A stretch of 64,000 nucleotides of DNA from Roseiarcus sp963806935 (GTDB taxonomy: Bacteria > Pseudomonadota > Alphaproteobacteria > Rhizobiales > Beijerinckiaceae): contig CAWEAT010000004.1 of assembly GCA_963806935.1 (NCBI GenBank), forward strand, positions 1 through 64,000, read 5' to 3'. Position 1 is the stretch's first letter. Each line of letters begins with the position of its first letter. Below are positions 38,453 through 48,725 of the stretch, piece after piece. The position numbers and the translations under genes are program-made. Under the pieces are notes generated by a model. The model was not told where the DNA came from. It saw only the letters and a program-made list of their open reading frames with translations, and made no database searches.

Positions 38453-39091
38453 ATGGAACCACCCTATCCTTCGCTCGAGGTGATCGCCGAAGAGGTGCGC
38501 GCCTGCCGGCTCTGTCGCGATGCGCCTAGATACGGCGCTCCCCTGCCTCATGAGCCTCGACCCGCCTTCCAGGTCTCGGCCGCCGCCCGCCTCTGCATCG
38601 CTGGCCAGGCTCCGGGCGCCCGCGTTCACGCCTCAGGGCGCCCCTTCACCGACCCGTCCGGCGTCCGCCTGCGTCAATGGCTCGGCATCGGCGAGGAGAT
38701 ATTCTACGATCCAGTGAAGGTTGCGATCGTGTCGATGGGATTCTGTTTTCCGGGTCTCGATGCGAAAGGCGGCGATCTGCCGCCTCGCCGCGAATGCGCA
38801 GAGACGTGGCGCGAGCGATTGTTTCATCGCTTGCCCGATCTCGAGCTCGTCCTGCTGGTCGGCCTTCACGCCCAATCTTGGCATCTCGGCGCGGCAGCTG
38901 TCGCCGCGGGATTGACTGAAACCGTCGCCAAATGGCGCAACGTCTATCGCTGCGGCGACCGTCCGCGCCTCATGCCGATCCCTCATCCATCGTGGCGGAA
39001 CAACGCATGGCTCAAGCGCAATCCGTGGTTCGAGCTCGACCTGTTGCCGGCCCTGCGCGCCGAGGTGGCGCAGATCGTCGCGCCCGGATAG
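38453..39091 (+). CDS. Uracil-DNA glycosylase family protein
   Basis: DNA-repair type protein of 212 residues. Features: CRLCRD near residue 20, a Cys pair as in Fe-S type UDGs; LCIAGQAPGARVHASGRPFT, which is the catalytic-loop region; VSMGFCFPG; and the DNA-intercalation/His region PIPHPSWRNNAWLKRNPWFE. Start ATG 38453 puts the N-terminus close to the Cys pair; a longer frame from 38378 would add about 25 residues of low quality. It is divergent from the cyo operon. Confidence 0.8.
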   Translation: MEPPYPSLEVIAEEVRACRLCRDAPRYGAPLPHEPRPAFQVSAAARLCIAGQAPGARVHASGRPFTDPSGVRLRQWLGIGEEIFYDPVKVAIVSMGFCFPGLDAKGGDLPPRRECAETWRERLFHRLPDLELVLLVGLHAQSWHLGAAAVAAGLTETVAKWRNVYRCGDRPRLMPIPHPSWRNNAWLKRNPWFELDLLPALRAEVAQIVAPG

Positions 39092-39232
39092 AGCCGTCGC
39101 GCGGCGCCGCAAGACCGTGACCGGTCAAAATATAAATCGACTCGCTCCGAAGCAAGCCATTGCGGCGTTCCACGACCGGGTTACCTTGATCCGGTCAGCT
39201 GGCTCACGACCAGAACAGGGGGAGGAAACGAC

Positions 39233-40216
39233 ATGAGCGCAAACATCGCGCGCCGCGCGTTGCTGAGAGCGATGGGAGCGACGGCCATGACGGCTGGTGG
39301 GTTCGATCGCTCCCTCGCTCAGGCGCAGCTGCCGGCGCCATGGTCGTCGGGGACCGAACCGCCTAAGCTCAAGGCGCCGCTGAACGCCTGCGACTGTCAC
39401 ATGCACATCTACGACAGCCGGTTTCCGGTGGCGCCGAACGCCAAGCTCAGGCCGCCGGATGCGACCGTCGACGACTATCGGCTGTTGCAGAAGCGGATCG
39501 GCGCGACGCGCAATGTCGTGGTCACGCCGTCGACCTACGGCACGGATAATTCCTGCACCCTCGACGCGATAGCCAAGCTTGGCGCGATGAGCCCGCGGTG
39601 TCGCGGTGGTCGACACAAGCGTCGGCGACGCTGAGCTCAAGCGGCTGGACAGCCTCGGAATTCGCGGCATCCGACTCAACTCGTAATCCCGGCGCGACCA
39701 CGCTCGACATGCTCGAGCCGCTATCGAAGCGCGTCAACGATCTCGGCTGGCATATCCAGATCCAGATGCTGGCGACCAGATCGTGGAGAACGCAGAGCCT
39801 TCTGCGACGCCTGCCCTCCCAATTGTCTTCGATGACATGGGGCGCATTCCCGAGCCGGCCGGCGTCGATCACCCGGCGTTCGCATTGGTGCTCAAGCCCG
39901 TCGATCGCGGCCGGGTCTGGGTTAAGCTTTCCAGCGCTTACCAGGACTCGAAGGTCGGGCCGCCCGCCTATAGCGACGTCAGCAAGGTCGCCAAGGCTTA
40001 CGTCAACGCCGCGCCGGAGCGAATGGTCTGGGGCAGCGACTGGCCGCACCGACCGAAAAGGCCGACGCCAAGCCCGACGACGCGATTCTGTTCGACCTGC
40101 TTGGCCGACTGGGCGCCGGACGAGGCGATCGCGCATCGCTCCTGGTCGACAATGCGACGGCGCTTACCGGTTCAATTGGCCGCCAGCGGGCGGGTGCGCT
40201 ACATATCGCCACATGA
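39233..40216 (+). pseudogene. TIM-barrel amidohydrolase (amidohydrolase-2 type), multiply frameshifted
   Basis: N-terminal Tat-like signal (RRALLRAMGATAMTAGGF) then NACDCHMHIYDSRFPVAPNA with the metal-binding HxH. After about 39592 the sequence moves between frames: AVVDTSVGDAELKRLDSLGI, then GATTLDMLEPLSKRVNDLGW, later IVFDDMGRIPEPAGVDHPAF, WVKLSSAYQDSK, and ERMVWGSDWPH with the final metal Asp. The last readable part is DDAILFDLLGRLG and LLVDNATALT. Four or more indels are needed, more than for other genes here, so true decay is more likely. Related enzymes hydrolyse lactones or dicarboxylates such as 2-pyrone-4,6-dicarboxylate. Confidence 0.75.
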
Positions 40217-41046
40217 TCGAGCGCGGTAGCCTCGAAGACTTCGTCGACCAGCATCGGCGCCTCTTCGTCTTGACGGGCGCCGGGTGCAGCACCGGCTCGG
40301 GCATTCCCGACTATCGCGACGCCGAGGGTCAATGGAAGCGCGCGCAACCGATGGCTTTTCAGGCCTTCATGGGTGACGAAAGGGCCCGGCGGCGCTATTG
40401 GGCGCGAAGCCTCGTCGGCTGGGAGCGCATTCGTCGGGCGCAGCCGAACGACGCTCATCGCGCCCTGGCTCAACTCGAGGCAATGGGCAGAATCAGGCTC
40501 GTCCTCACCCAGAACGTCGACCGGCTGCACCAGGCAGCCGGCAGCGCACGGGTGATCGACCTGCACGGCAGGATCGATCTTGTCCGCTGCATGGATTGCG
40601 ATCGGAGATCGCCTCGCGGCGAAATGCAGCACGAGCTCGGCCGGCTGAACGCTGACTGGCTGGATTTGGACGCGACGGAAGCGCCCGACGGCGACGCCGA
40701 TCTTGACGGCGCCGATTTTGCGTCCTTCGTGGTGCCGCCTTGCCGCCGCTGTGGCGGCGTGCTCAAGCCCGACGTCGTGTTTTTCGGCGAGAACGTTCCC
40801 CGCGATCGGATCGATGAGGCTGAGCGTGATCTCGATGAAGCCGACGCGATGCTGGTCGTTGGCTCTTCACTCATGGTCTATTCCGGCTTCCGCTTCGTCC
40901 AAAGGGCGGCTGGAGCTGGAAAGCCGGTGGCGGCGATCAACCTCGGTCGAACCCGCGCCGACGCACTCCTGACGCTGAAGGCGGAACAGGCTTGCGAAGC
41001 TGCGCTTTCTTTTCTTTTGCCCCCGAACCGCTTGCGAGCCTCGTAG
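40213..41046 (+). CDS. NAD-dependent protein deacylase of the SIR2 family
   Basis: Sirtuin of 277 residues that removes acyl groups from lysine using NAD. The NAD site reads VLTGAGCSTGSGIPDYRDAE, then TQNVDRLHQAAGS; the catalytic His is in VIDLHGRIDLV. Zinc is bound by the Cys pairs CMDC and CRRC around residues 120-180, with an Asp-rich insert between them. VVFFGENVPRDRIDEAERDL and VVGSSLMVYSGFRF complete the Rossmann fold. ATG 40213 is taken as start; it just overlaps the end of the amidohydrolase remnant. Confidence 0.92.
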   Translation: MIERGSLEDFVDQHRRLFVLTGAGCSTGSGIPDYRDAEGQWKRAQPMAFQAFMGDERARRRYWARSLVGWERIRRAQPNDAHRALAQLEAMGRIRLVLTQNVDRLHQAAGSARVIDLHGRIDLVRCMDCDRRSPRGEMQHELGRLNADWLDLDATEAPDGDADLDGADFASFVVPPCRRCGGVLKPDVVFFGENVPRDRIDEAERDLDEADAMLVVGSSLMVYSGFRFVQRAAGAGKPVAAINLGRTRADALLTLKAEQACEAALSFLLPPNRLRAS

Positions 41047-41180
41047 ACCGTTAAGCGGGCGGAACGACACGTAGGACGCCCATCGCCCGACGGTTCCGCC
41101 ACGCCCGGGGGAGCACGCGTCAGGCTCGGTCCAGCCTGCGCGCCTACGTTCCGTTCGTCACGGCTTCGGAGCTGAATCCC

Positions 41181-41417
41181 ATGCGTATGGCGAGCGCGGT
41201 GATCGTCCTGCCCTTGTTGACCGGCTGCGCCACCACGCCTCCACTCCCCTCTGCCCAGGCCGAGCTCCGATACTCGGCGTGCGAACCTATGACGGAGCTC
41301 AGGAACAACCTGACCGCGACACCCTACCCGTCGGCGAAAAGCGACGCCATACTCCACGGCCTGGGGGTTCGTTGTATCGGCGAGGTCTACCCAGCTGTAG
41401 CCAGAGCCCGTTATTGA
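41181..41417 (+). CDS. Small putative lipoprotein (78 aa)
   Basis: The N-terminus MRMASAVIVLPLLTGCATTP is a lipoprotein signal with lipobox LLTGC, so the mature protein of about 63 residues would be anchored to the membrane. Two further Cys residues lie in the short mature part (SACEPMTELRNN; GVRCIGEVYP). No family recognised. The same region on the minus strand is open too but lacks sensible features. Confidence 0.45.
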   Translation: MRMASAVIVLPLLTGCATTPPLPSAQAELRYSACEPMTELRNNLTATPYPSAKSDAILHGLGVRCIGEVYPAVARARY

Positions 41418-41506
41418 GCGACTCGCGCGCGAACGGCCATCCGCAAAAGCAGACCGCTGCCCGGAGGCAGCCGAAACTATCTTGCTGCAAATGCTGCCGG
41501 CGCCGC

Positions 41507-41743
41507 TCAGCGTAAGATCGCAGCCCAATTGATGGGCCATGACAGGGATAGGCTGACGACAAGCCCGAACGCTGTCAGGCCGGCCAACCGCATCCTTTCA
41601 CGCGCGCCCTCCGGAAGCGCGGCAACGGTCAGGACCGCCAGCACGAGGACGAGAAATCCCATCGGCAGGCTGGCGATCGACGGGTGAATCACGGCGTCGG
41701 CGAAGCAGCCGAGGATCGAGCCGATCTGACTATCGGAATCCAT
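41507..41743 (-). CDS. Small membrane protein (78 aa)
   Basis: Two hydrophobic segments are visible, SLPMGFLVLVLAVLTVAALP and LAGLTAFGLVVSLSLSWPINW, joined by a charged loop (EGARERMR). Start ATG 41743 has AAAGG about ten bases upstream. Function unknown; no neighbour gives a hint. Confidence 0.45.
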   Translation of the reverse strand: MDSDSQIGSILGCFADAVIHPSIASLPMGFLVLVLAVLTVAALPEGARERMRLAGLTAFGLVVSLSLSWPINWAAILR

Positions 41744-41779
41744 GAAGGCGGACCTTTCAGAAGCTGATGATGAAACCAT

Positions 41780-42140
41780 ACACGGATCGCAGATCGTACA
41801 AAGGACATCTTAAGAGTAACCTTTATCGACGCAGGAGTAACCACGCAGTTTGCAAGAAGGGACTGGAGCGGAGTGGTTACTAATATTCTAAGACTGTGCA
41901 ATAGTCTTGCTGGCGCCGCCGAGCCACCTGATGCTGGCTCTACAGGGACGAGGATTTGGCTGTGGGGCCGGATAATCGAAACGGAACGCGGCTTGCAGGC
42001 GCGAAACCCGGCGGTGGCGCGCGTCGTTACTCGCCTGCGAATTGCGATTGACAAGGGGGCGCCCACTGGCGCCATCGCGACCTCATCCGTCACTGGCGAA
42101 GCCCTTGCCGGAAGGCGCCTTATTCGAGGATACAAGGCCG
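41780..42140. other. No recognisable gene upstream of the HAD phosphatase
   Basis: Only short, unpatterned frames are open. It probably contains the promoter of the HAD phosphatase gene, but no specific element is evident. Confidence 0.35.
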
Positions 42141-42815
42141 ATGCGTATCGAGCCCGTATTCCTGTTTGATCTCGACGGCACGCTGGTGGACAGCGTCTAT
42201 CAGCACGTGCTGGCGTGGAAGGAGGCTATCGATAGCGAGGGCATCGACCTCTCGGTCTGGCGCATCCATCGCAAGATCGGCATGAGCGGCGGTCTGTTTA
42301 CCAACCAACTCGAACGGGAAACCGGTGTCGAGATGAGCGAGGACCGGCTCGAGCGCCTGCGACGGAAACATGCGGAGACCTATCGGCGGATGTCGAGCCA
42401 GATCCGGCCATTGCCGGGCGCGCGGGAATTGCTGGCCTGGCTCACCAACGCCGGGCTTCAATGGGCGATCGCAACCAGCGGACGAATGGAGACGGCCGGG
42501 GTCAACCTTGCGGCGCTCGGCGTCGACCCGGCGAAAACGCCGGTGGTGACGCGCGATCAAGTCAAATACGCCAAGCCAGACCCCGACTTGTTTCTCGCCG
42601 CCGCGGCGCGTCTGAACGCGCCGATCGAGACCGCCGTCGTGGTCGGCGACAGCATCTGGGACATGTTGGCGGCGGCGCGCTGCCGCGCGCTCGGTGTCGG
42701 GCTCCTGTGCGGCGGCTACGGCGCGAGCGAACTACAGCAGGCGACAGCCTTCCGCGTTTACGAGGACCCAGCCGACTTGCTCGTCCACATCGATGAGTTG
42801 GGTGGACGGCGGTGA
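42141..42815 (+). CDS. HAD-superfamily phosphatase (phosphoglycolate phosphatase-like)
   Basis: 224-residue hydrolase. Motif I FLFDLDGTLVDS near residue 8 carries the nucleophilic Asp; motif II ATSGRMETAG; motif III Lys in YAKPDPDLFL and motif IV VVVGDSIWDMLAA. A helical cap domain lies between motifs I and II, as in the phosphoglycolate phosphatase and beta-phosphoglucomutase group. The substrate cannot be told from sequence. Start ATG 42141. It converges on hutF. Confidence 0.9.
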   Translation: MRIEPVFLFDLDGTLVDSVYQHVLAWKEAIDSEGIDLSVWRIHRKIGMSGGLFTNQLERETGVEMSEDRLERLRRKHAETYRRMSSQIRPLPGARELLAWLTNAGLQWAIATSGRMETAGVNLAALGVDPAKTPVVTRDQVKYAKPDPDLFLAAAARLNAPIETAVVVGDSIWDMLAAARCRALGVGLLCGGYGASELQQATAFRVYEDPADLLVHIDELGGRR

Positions 42816-42898
42816 TTCACGCCGTCATTGCGGCCAAACGGCGTTGAAAGACGCGCGTCCTTTCGGAAGCCATATGGCTCTCGTAACGACGACATACG

Positions 42899-44264
42899 TC
42901 ATGCTGGCAGTTCGCTCAGTTCGCGCATGGTCGTTGTGAATCGCGCCGCGACTTGGTCCTTGAACACATGGCGGCCGTCGACGACGACCTTCAGGCCGCC
43001 GCTCCAGACGCAATCCACCAGCCCGTTTCCCACTGAAAAGATCCACGCGTCGAGGATTTCGTCGTCAGCCTTTCCGGCGAGGGTCGGATGGTCGGCGCGA
43101 AAGGTCAGAATGTCGGCGGATGCCCCGGGCGCCAGCCGGCCACAGCGGCGCCTAAGCGCCTGAGCGCCGCCCGACCAAATCGCCTCGAGCATCGCGCGAC
43201 CCGTTGATCCCCCGTCCGGGGCGCAGACGTTGCGCGCCCGCTCGCGCAACCTTTGTGAATATTCGAGCTGGCGCAACTCAGCCGCGACGCCGATGCTGAC
43301 GTTGGAGTCTGAGCCGATGCCGTAGCGCCCGCCACAGCGGAGGTAATCCGCGGCGTTGAAGATGCCGTCGCCAAGGTTGGCCTCGGTTATGGGGCAAAGG
43401 CCGGCGACTGCGCCCGAGCGCGCGAGGTCGCGCGTCTCTCCCTGGTCCATATGCGTCGCATGCACGAGACACCACTTTTCGTTGATCCCCGCGTGGTCAA
43501 TCAGCCAACGCACCGGCCGGGCGCCCGACCAGGCGATGCAGTCGTCGACTTCCTTCATCTGCTCGGCGGCATGGATGTGGATTGGAGCGTCCCCAGCCAG
43601 GGATATCAGTTCGGAAAGTTCGGCCGGACTCACGGCGCGAAGGCTATGCGGCGCGATACCTATCGCCTCGTCTCGTTCGCTCTCCACCATCTGGCGACAA
43701 TCATCGACGAGACGCGCGAACGACGCGACGTCGTTAACGAACCGCCTCTGCTGCGGTTTAGGCGGCGCGCCGCCGAACGTGGAATGAGCGTAAAAGACGG
43801 GAAGCAGCGTCATCCCGATGCCTGTCCGTCTGGCGGCAGAGAGAATGCGCCCAGCCATTTCCGCGCGCGAACTCGTAGGGCGAACCATCGGGCGCGCTAT
43901 GGAGGTAATGGAATTCGGCAACGGCGGCGAACCCCGCCTCCAGCATCTCGACATAGAGCTGCGCGGCAACCGCCTCGACGTCGTCGGGCGACATCTGAAG
44001 CGCGAGGCGATACATCGTTTCGCGCCAGGTCCAGAACGTGTCTATCTCCCCGCCGCGGATTTCGGCTAAACCAGCCATAGCCCGCTGGAACGCGTGGCTG
44101 TGCAGGTTCGCTGGCGCCGGCGCCATAATCGCGTGACGCTCGTCGCCCTCCTGGGCCTCGGCGCCGATCTCGACGGCGACGATCTTCCCGGCTTCGATCG
44201 TCACCCGCACATCGGACTTCCAGTCCTCGGGGGTAAGCGCCCTTGCGGCGTGAAGGACAGGCAA
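42899..44264 (-). pseudogene. hutF: HutF, formimidoylglutamate deiminase, one frameshift
   Basis: Converts N-formimidoyl-L-glutamate to N-formyl-L-glutamate and ammonia, the step between HutI and HutG. Amidohydrolase fold: metal site PANLHSHAFQRAMAGLAE, then TFWTWRETMYRLALQMSPD, HIHAAEQMKEVDDC, LVHATHMDQGETRDLARSG and GIGSDSNVSIGVAAELRQLE. The frame is lost near 43861-43869 after SPYEFA, within a CG repeat; the downstream frame resumes EMAGRILSAARRTGIGM. The start is uncertain: TTG 44264 gives LPVLHAARALTPEDW, a natural N-terminus. It points away from hutIHGU, and an IS110 relic lies between. Confidence 0.88.
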
Positions 44265-45020
44265 AGCTTGGCTCCCACGATTGGCTTCCGCCTGCAATCG
44301 GCGTCGCGGGAAAGTAGCAGAGTTAGAGCGGGCGAGGTAACCTTTTCTTAAGACGAGAGCGCGCGATCTGACTACATCGTTTGGGAAGGCGTCGGACCGA
44401 TTCCAATATGAAAACCTCAAACGATTTGTCGAGCCGCCTAGTTTGCGAGCTTCGCAAAGTTGCTGTTCTCATCGCTTTGTACTTGCATCAGATAGCAGAG
44501 TATATGGCGCGCGCGCCGCTTGCCTTTCGAACTATTTCACCATAGGAATTGTTCGCGACAGGGGCTCGCGGAGGACACGCTTGTTATCTGGAGCAGATGG
44601 TCAAAGGCGTAGGTCATCGAGGGTCCTCACCGCGGGCGGTCGCGATTTCAGAGATATCCGCGCTGTGATCGCTTTGGCGACGGCGATCTCACCGGTCTCG
44701 CGCGAGTGGAAAGAGCAAAGGGCTTCACTCATTGGAGGTGCATCAATGGGGGGGTGTCATTCAAGCGTTTTAGGTACTGTGTTCGATGAAATATAGGCTC
44801 AGCGACGGAAGAGGTTTGGATATAGCTTGTCTTATGACTTTTCGCGCCGAGAAGGCGGAAGGACGCTGGGAGAGGGTGGCTGCCCTCTCGTCAGCGGCGA
44901 GGGTCGGATCGGGAGTACGCTGACCGTTTGACGGTCGAGCTAGAGTTTGATCGCCCCTCTTTCCTTTGGCCTGAACGGATACCCGGGGGAGAGCCCGAAT
45001 GACAAGCAGAGGCGGGAAAG
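44265..45020. other. No recognisable gene between hutF and the IS110 relic
   Basis: About 750 bases without a convincing gene. It should contain the promoter of hutF and probably the non-coding upstream end of the IS110 element. No HutC-type operator could be identified with confidence. Confidence 0.35.
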
Positions 45021-45895
45021 ATGAAGAACGATACCATCGGCGTCATGTGTCGAAAGACCATCTCGACGCCTACCGGCTGGCCGACGGCGCCATACGACGT
45101 TTCGCCAATAATAAGGGAGGTCACGAGGCGCTCATCAAATGGCTGGCGGAGACGCCTCTATACCGTGTCGTGTTCGAACCGACCGGGCCCTATCATCGCG
45201 CCGTCGAACGTGCGCTCGGCGCATCCGGCGTTCCGTTCGTCAAAGTCAATCCGCGTCAGGCGCGCCGTTTCGCGAGGCGACCGGCAAGTTGGCGAAGACG
45301 GATCGCCTGGATGCGGCGATTCTGGCCGCATGGGCGCATTGCTGGAATCGGAGGCGCGTGCGGCGCGAAGCGAAGTCTTGCTCGAACTGAAGGAGCTTTA
45401 TGTCGCTCGCGAGGCCCTGGTGAAGGATCGCACCGCCGCCAAGAACCGTGGAAAAGCTCTGACGCTCTCACTGTTGAAGCGTCAGAATGCTCAGCGCCTC
45501 GAACAGATCGATCGGCAGATCGCGACAGTCGAAGCCGCTATTCTCCAGATTGTCGAAGCCGACGCGAGCCTCGCCGATCGCTTAGACATCCTGATCAGCA
45601 TTCCCGGCGTATCCAGCATCACCGCCTTGCCATGTCTATGCAATAAATGAGCTGCGGCGTGAAGCCGCTGAGCGCCGGGTGGGCCATCGCACGACAGTCA
45701 GGACGCTGGACCGGTCGCTCATTCATTCGCGCGTGCGCCGATGTCTGCGAGGCGCTCTATATGCCGCCCTCGTCGCAGCTCGCTTCAATCCGGACATGAA
45801 GGCAAATATGCACACTCATCAAACCGGAAAACCCGCAAGTCGCCTGAGCGCATCATGCGAAAGCTGGTCGTTCACGCAAACGCCTCCTAAAGGCC
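45021..45895 (+). pseudogene. IS110-family transposase relic
   Basis: Starts MKNDTIGV and continues, with frame changes near 45045 and 45270, as VSKDHLDAYRLADGAIRRFA then LYRVVFEPTGPYHRAVERAL, GVPFVKVNPRQARRFA and ATGKLAKTDRLDAAILAAWA. A helical linker follows (LLELKELYVAREALVKDRTA) up to LISIPGVSSITA, where about 40 codons are missing and the C-terminal part RWTGRSFI and ARFNPDMKA follows. A dead copy; different from the intact IS110 transposase at 29808. It separates hutF from hutI. Confidence 0.8.
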
Positions 45896-45938
45896 AATCG
45901 ACCTTGGAGAAAGAACCGCTTGATCAATACGGATATAC

Positions 45939-47187
45939 ATGAGCTGCAAAGGAATGGTTCACGCAAACGACACCCGCGGTCACGGAACGGTTTGGCTCAA
46001 CGCCCGTCTTGCGACCCTCGCGCCGGAGCGGCCGGGGCTGGGGGTCATCGAAGGCGGCGCGATCGCCGCGCGAGGCGGGCGGATTGCTTACGCCGGTTCG
46101 CAGGACGAGCTTCCGTCCGCGTTATGCAATGGCGCGCGCGTCGTCGACTGCGAAGGCCGTTGGATCACACCCGCATTGATCGATTGCCACACCCACCTCG
46201 TCTACGGGGGCGATCGGGCGCACGAATTCGAGCTCAGGCTCGCCGGCTCCACGTATGAAGAGATCGCTCGCGAAGGCGGAGGAATCCTCTCAACCGTACG
46301 CGCTACCCGCGCCGCGACTGAGGAAGAACTGATGCAAACGGCGCTGCGGCGGGTGGACGCCCTGATAGCGGAGGGCGCCGGGACAATTGAAGTTAAGTCC
46401 GGCTATGGACTCGAACTTGGCGCCGAGCGCAAATCGCTCCGCGTCGCCCGCCGGCTCGCCAATCAGCGCCCGGTCACGGTCCGGACGACTTTCCTCGGCG
46501 CGCACGCGCTGCCGCCGGAATTCGCTGACGACCGCGCTGCCTATGTCGCCAAAGTCGCCGACGAAATGATCCCGGCGCTTGCTGGCGAAGGCCTGATCGA
46601 TGCGGTCGACGGGTTCTGCGAGCGCATCGCGTTTACCCGGGACGAGATCGCCCGCGTGTTCGCCGCCGCACGCCGGGCGGGGCTTCCGGTCAAGCTGCAC
46701 GCCGATCAGTTGTCGAACTCAGGCGGCGCGTCGCTTGCAGCCAAGTTTGGCGCGCTGTCGGCCGATCATCTCGAATTCACCGACGAACAGGGCGTCGCGG
46801 GCAATGGCGAAGGCCGACGTGACCGCGGTCCTGCTTCCAGGCGCCTTCTACGTGCTGCGCGAACGGCAGGCGCCTCCGATCAACCTCATGCGCAAGTATC
46901 GACTGCCAATGGCTGTCGCCACCAACTCCAATCCCGGAACTTCGCCGCTGACCTCGGTTTTGCTCGCGCTCAACATGGCGGCGACGCTGTTCGGGCTCAC
47001 CGTCGACGAATGCCTCGCCGGCGCCACGCGCAACGCGGCGCGCGCTCTCGGCCTCGCGGGGGAAGCAGGAACCCTTGAAGTCGGCAAATGGGCCGATCTC
47101 GCGATATGGGACATCGAGCGTCCGGCCGAACTCGTCTATCGGCTAGGTTTCAACCCGCTCTACGCGCGCGTCTGGAGGGGACAATGA
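45939..47187 (+). pseudogene. hutI: HutI, imidazolonepropionase, one frameshift
   Basis: Third enzyme of histidine degradation, hydrolysing 4-imidazolone-5-propionate to N-formimidoylglutamate. Amidohydrolase fold with metal site IDCHTHLVYGGDRAHEFELR, IEVKSGYGLELGAERKSLRV, TFLGAHALPPEF, VKLHADQLSNSGG and SADHLEFTDEQG. The frame breaks at the G run 46798-46801, where one extra G appears; the following frame reads ADVTAVLLPGAFYVLRER, PMAVATNSNPGTSPLTS and ends YARVWRGQ. Corrected length about 415 residues, normal. The stop overlaps the hutH start (ATGA), so the two are coupled. Confidence 0.9.
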
Positions 47188-48725
47188 CCGTTGTTCTGCG
47201 CGCCGGCGAGGCGTCGCTTGCCGACTGGCGGGCGATCTGGCGCGGCGCGCCGGTCGCCGTCGATCCGTCCAATCACGCCGACGTGGTCGCAAGCGCCGGC
47301 GCGGTCGAGCGGATTGTCGCCCGCGGCCAGCCGGTCTACGGAATCAACACGGGCTTCGGCAAACTCGCCGCCGTGCGCGTGGAGCTCGCCGATCTGGCTC
47401 AGCTTCAGCGCAATATCGTCCTGTCGCACGCGGCCGGCGTCGGTGAACCCGCCTCGGTCGCGACAACTCGGCTCATGATGGCGCTTAAGCTAGGAAGCCT
47501 CGCCCAGGGCGCCTCAGGCGTCCAGCCGCGGACGGTTGGCCTCATCGAGGCTATGCTCGCCCGCGGCCTGACCCCGGTTGTCCCGGCGCAAGGGTCGGTC
47601 GGCGCGTCGGGCGATCTCGCCCCGCTCGCCCATATGGCCGCGGCAATGATCGGCGTCGGGGAGGCGCGGCTAGGGAATCGCCTCGCGCCCGCCGCCGCCG
47701 GCCTCGCCGAGGTCGGCCTCGAGCCGATCGCGCTTGAGCCCAAGGAGGGGCTCGCGCTGCTCAACGGAACGCAATTCTCAACGGCTAATGCGCTGATCGG
47801 CTTGTTCGAGGCCGAGACGCTGTTTCGCTCGGCGCTTGTGACCGGCGCACTGTCGACAGACGGCGCACGCGGATCCGACACGCCGTTCGACGCCCGAATT
47901 CATGCGCTTAGGCGCCATCGAGGCCAAATCGAGGTCGCCGCCGCATTGCGCGCCCTGCTCGTCGGAAGCGCCATTCGCGCTTCGCACCTCACGGGCGACG
48001 AACGAATCCAGGACCCCTATTGCTTGCGCTGCCAGCCGCAGGTGATGGGGGCCTGTCTCGATCTTCTGCGCCAGGCCGCAGCGACGCTGGTTGCGGAAGC
48101 GAACGCCGTTTCCGACAATCCGCTCATCTTCGCCGATACCGACGAAGCGTTGTCGGGCGGCAACTTTCACGCCGAGCCCGTCGCCTTCGCCGCCGACATG
48201 ATTGCGCTCGCGATTTGCGAAATCGGCTCGCTCGCCGAGCGGAGGATTGCGCTTCTCGTCGATCCAGCGCTCTCCGGGCTACCGGCGTTCCTCACGCCTA
48301 AGCCCGGGCTCAACTCCGGATTCATGATCGCCCAGGTGACCGCGGCGGCGCTCGTCGCCGAGAACAAACAACGAGCCTATCCGGCGAGCGTCAATTCGAT
48401 CCCAACCTCCGCCAACCAGGAGGATCACGTTTCGATGGCGGCTCATGGTGCGAGGCGTCTTGCGCCGATGGCGGAGAACGCATTATCGATCGTCGGCATC
48501 GAACTCCTCGCCGCCGCCCAGGCCTGTGACTTTCACGCGCCCCTCAAGTCGAGCGCGTCGCTCGAAGGGGTGCGGGCTCTGCTGCGCCGCGAGGTTCCTC
48601 GCCTCGAGGACGACCGCTTTTTTCATCTCGACATCACCGCGGCGACGCGCATGGTGCACGAAGGCGCGGTCATCGACGCCATCGATCACACGGTCCTGCC
48701 CTGCCTCGAGAGCCCCGCGCGATGA
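47184..48725 (+). CDS. hutH: Histidine ammonia-lyase
   Basis: First enzyme of histidine degradation, converting L-histidine to urocanate and ammonia. 513 residues. The MIO prosthetic group forms from the Ala-Ser-Gly in SVGASGDLAPLAHMAA near residue 140. Other family motifs are YGINTGFGKL near residue 53, NGTQFSTANAL, the SDNPLIF segment, and PTSANQEDHVSMAAHGARR. Start ATG 47184 overlaps the hutI stop, and its stop overlaps the hutG start. Intact. Confidence 0.96.
   Translation: MTVVLRAGEASLADWRAIWRGAPVAVDPSNHADVVASAGAVERIVARGQPVYGINTGFGKLAAVRVELADLAQLQRNIVLSHAAGVGEPASVATTRLMMALKLGSLAQGASGVQPRTVGLIEAMLARGLTPVVPAQGSVGASGDLAPLAHMAAAMIGVGEARLGNRLAPAAAGLAEVGLEPIALEPKEGLALLNGTQFSTANALIGLFEAETLFRSALVTGALSTDGARGSDTPFDARIHALRRHRGQIEVAAALRALLVGSAIRASHLTGDERIQDPYCLRCQPQVMGACLDLLRQAAATLVAEANAVSDNPLIFADTDEALSGGNFHAEPVAFAADMIALAICEIGSLAERRIALLVDPALSGLPAFLTPKPGLNSGFMIAQVTAAALVAENKQRAYPASVNSIPTSANQEDHVSMAAHGARRLAPMAENALSIVGIELLAAAQACDFHAPLKSSASLEGVRALLRREVPRLEDDRFFHLDITAATRMVHEGAVIDAIDHTVLPCLESPAR

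Noticed and set aside
44443..44796. 117-codon plus-strand frame between hutF and the IS110 relic
   Set aside because: No signal peptide, domain or ribosome binding site, and residue pattern looks random.
45160..45190. GTTCGAACC-like sequence resembling a tRNA T-arm
   Set aside because: It is part of the IS110 transposase coding region (VVFEPTGPY) and no cloverleaf can be formed around it.
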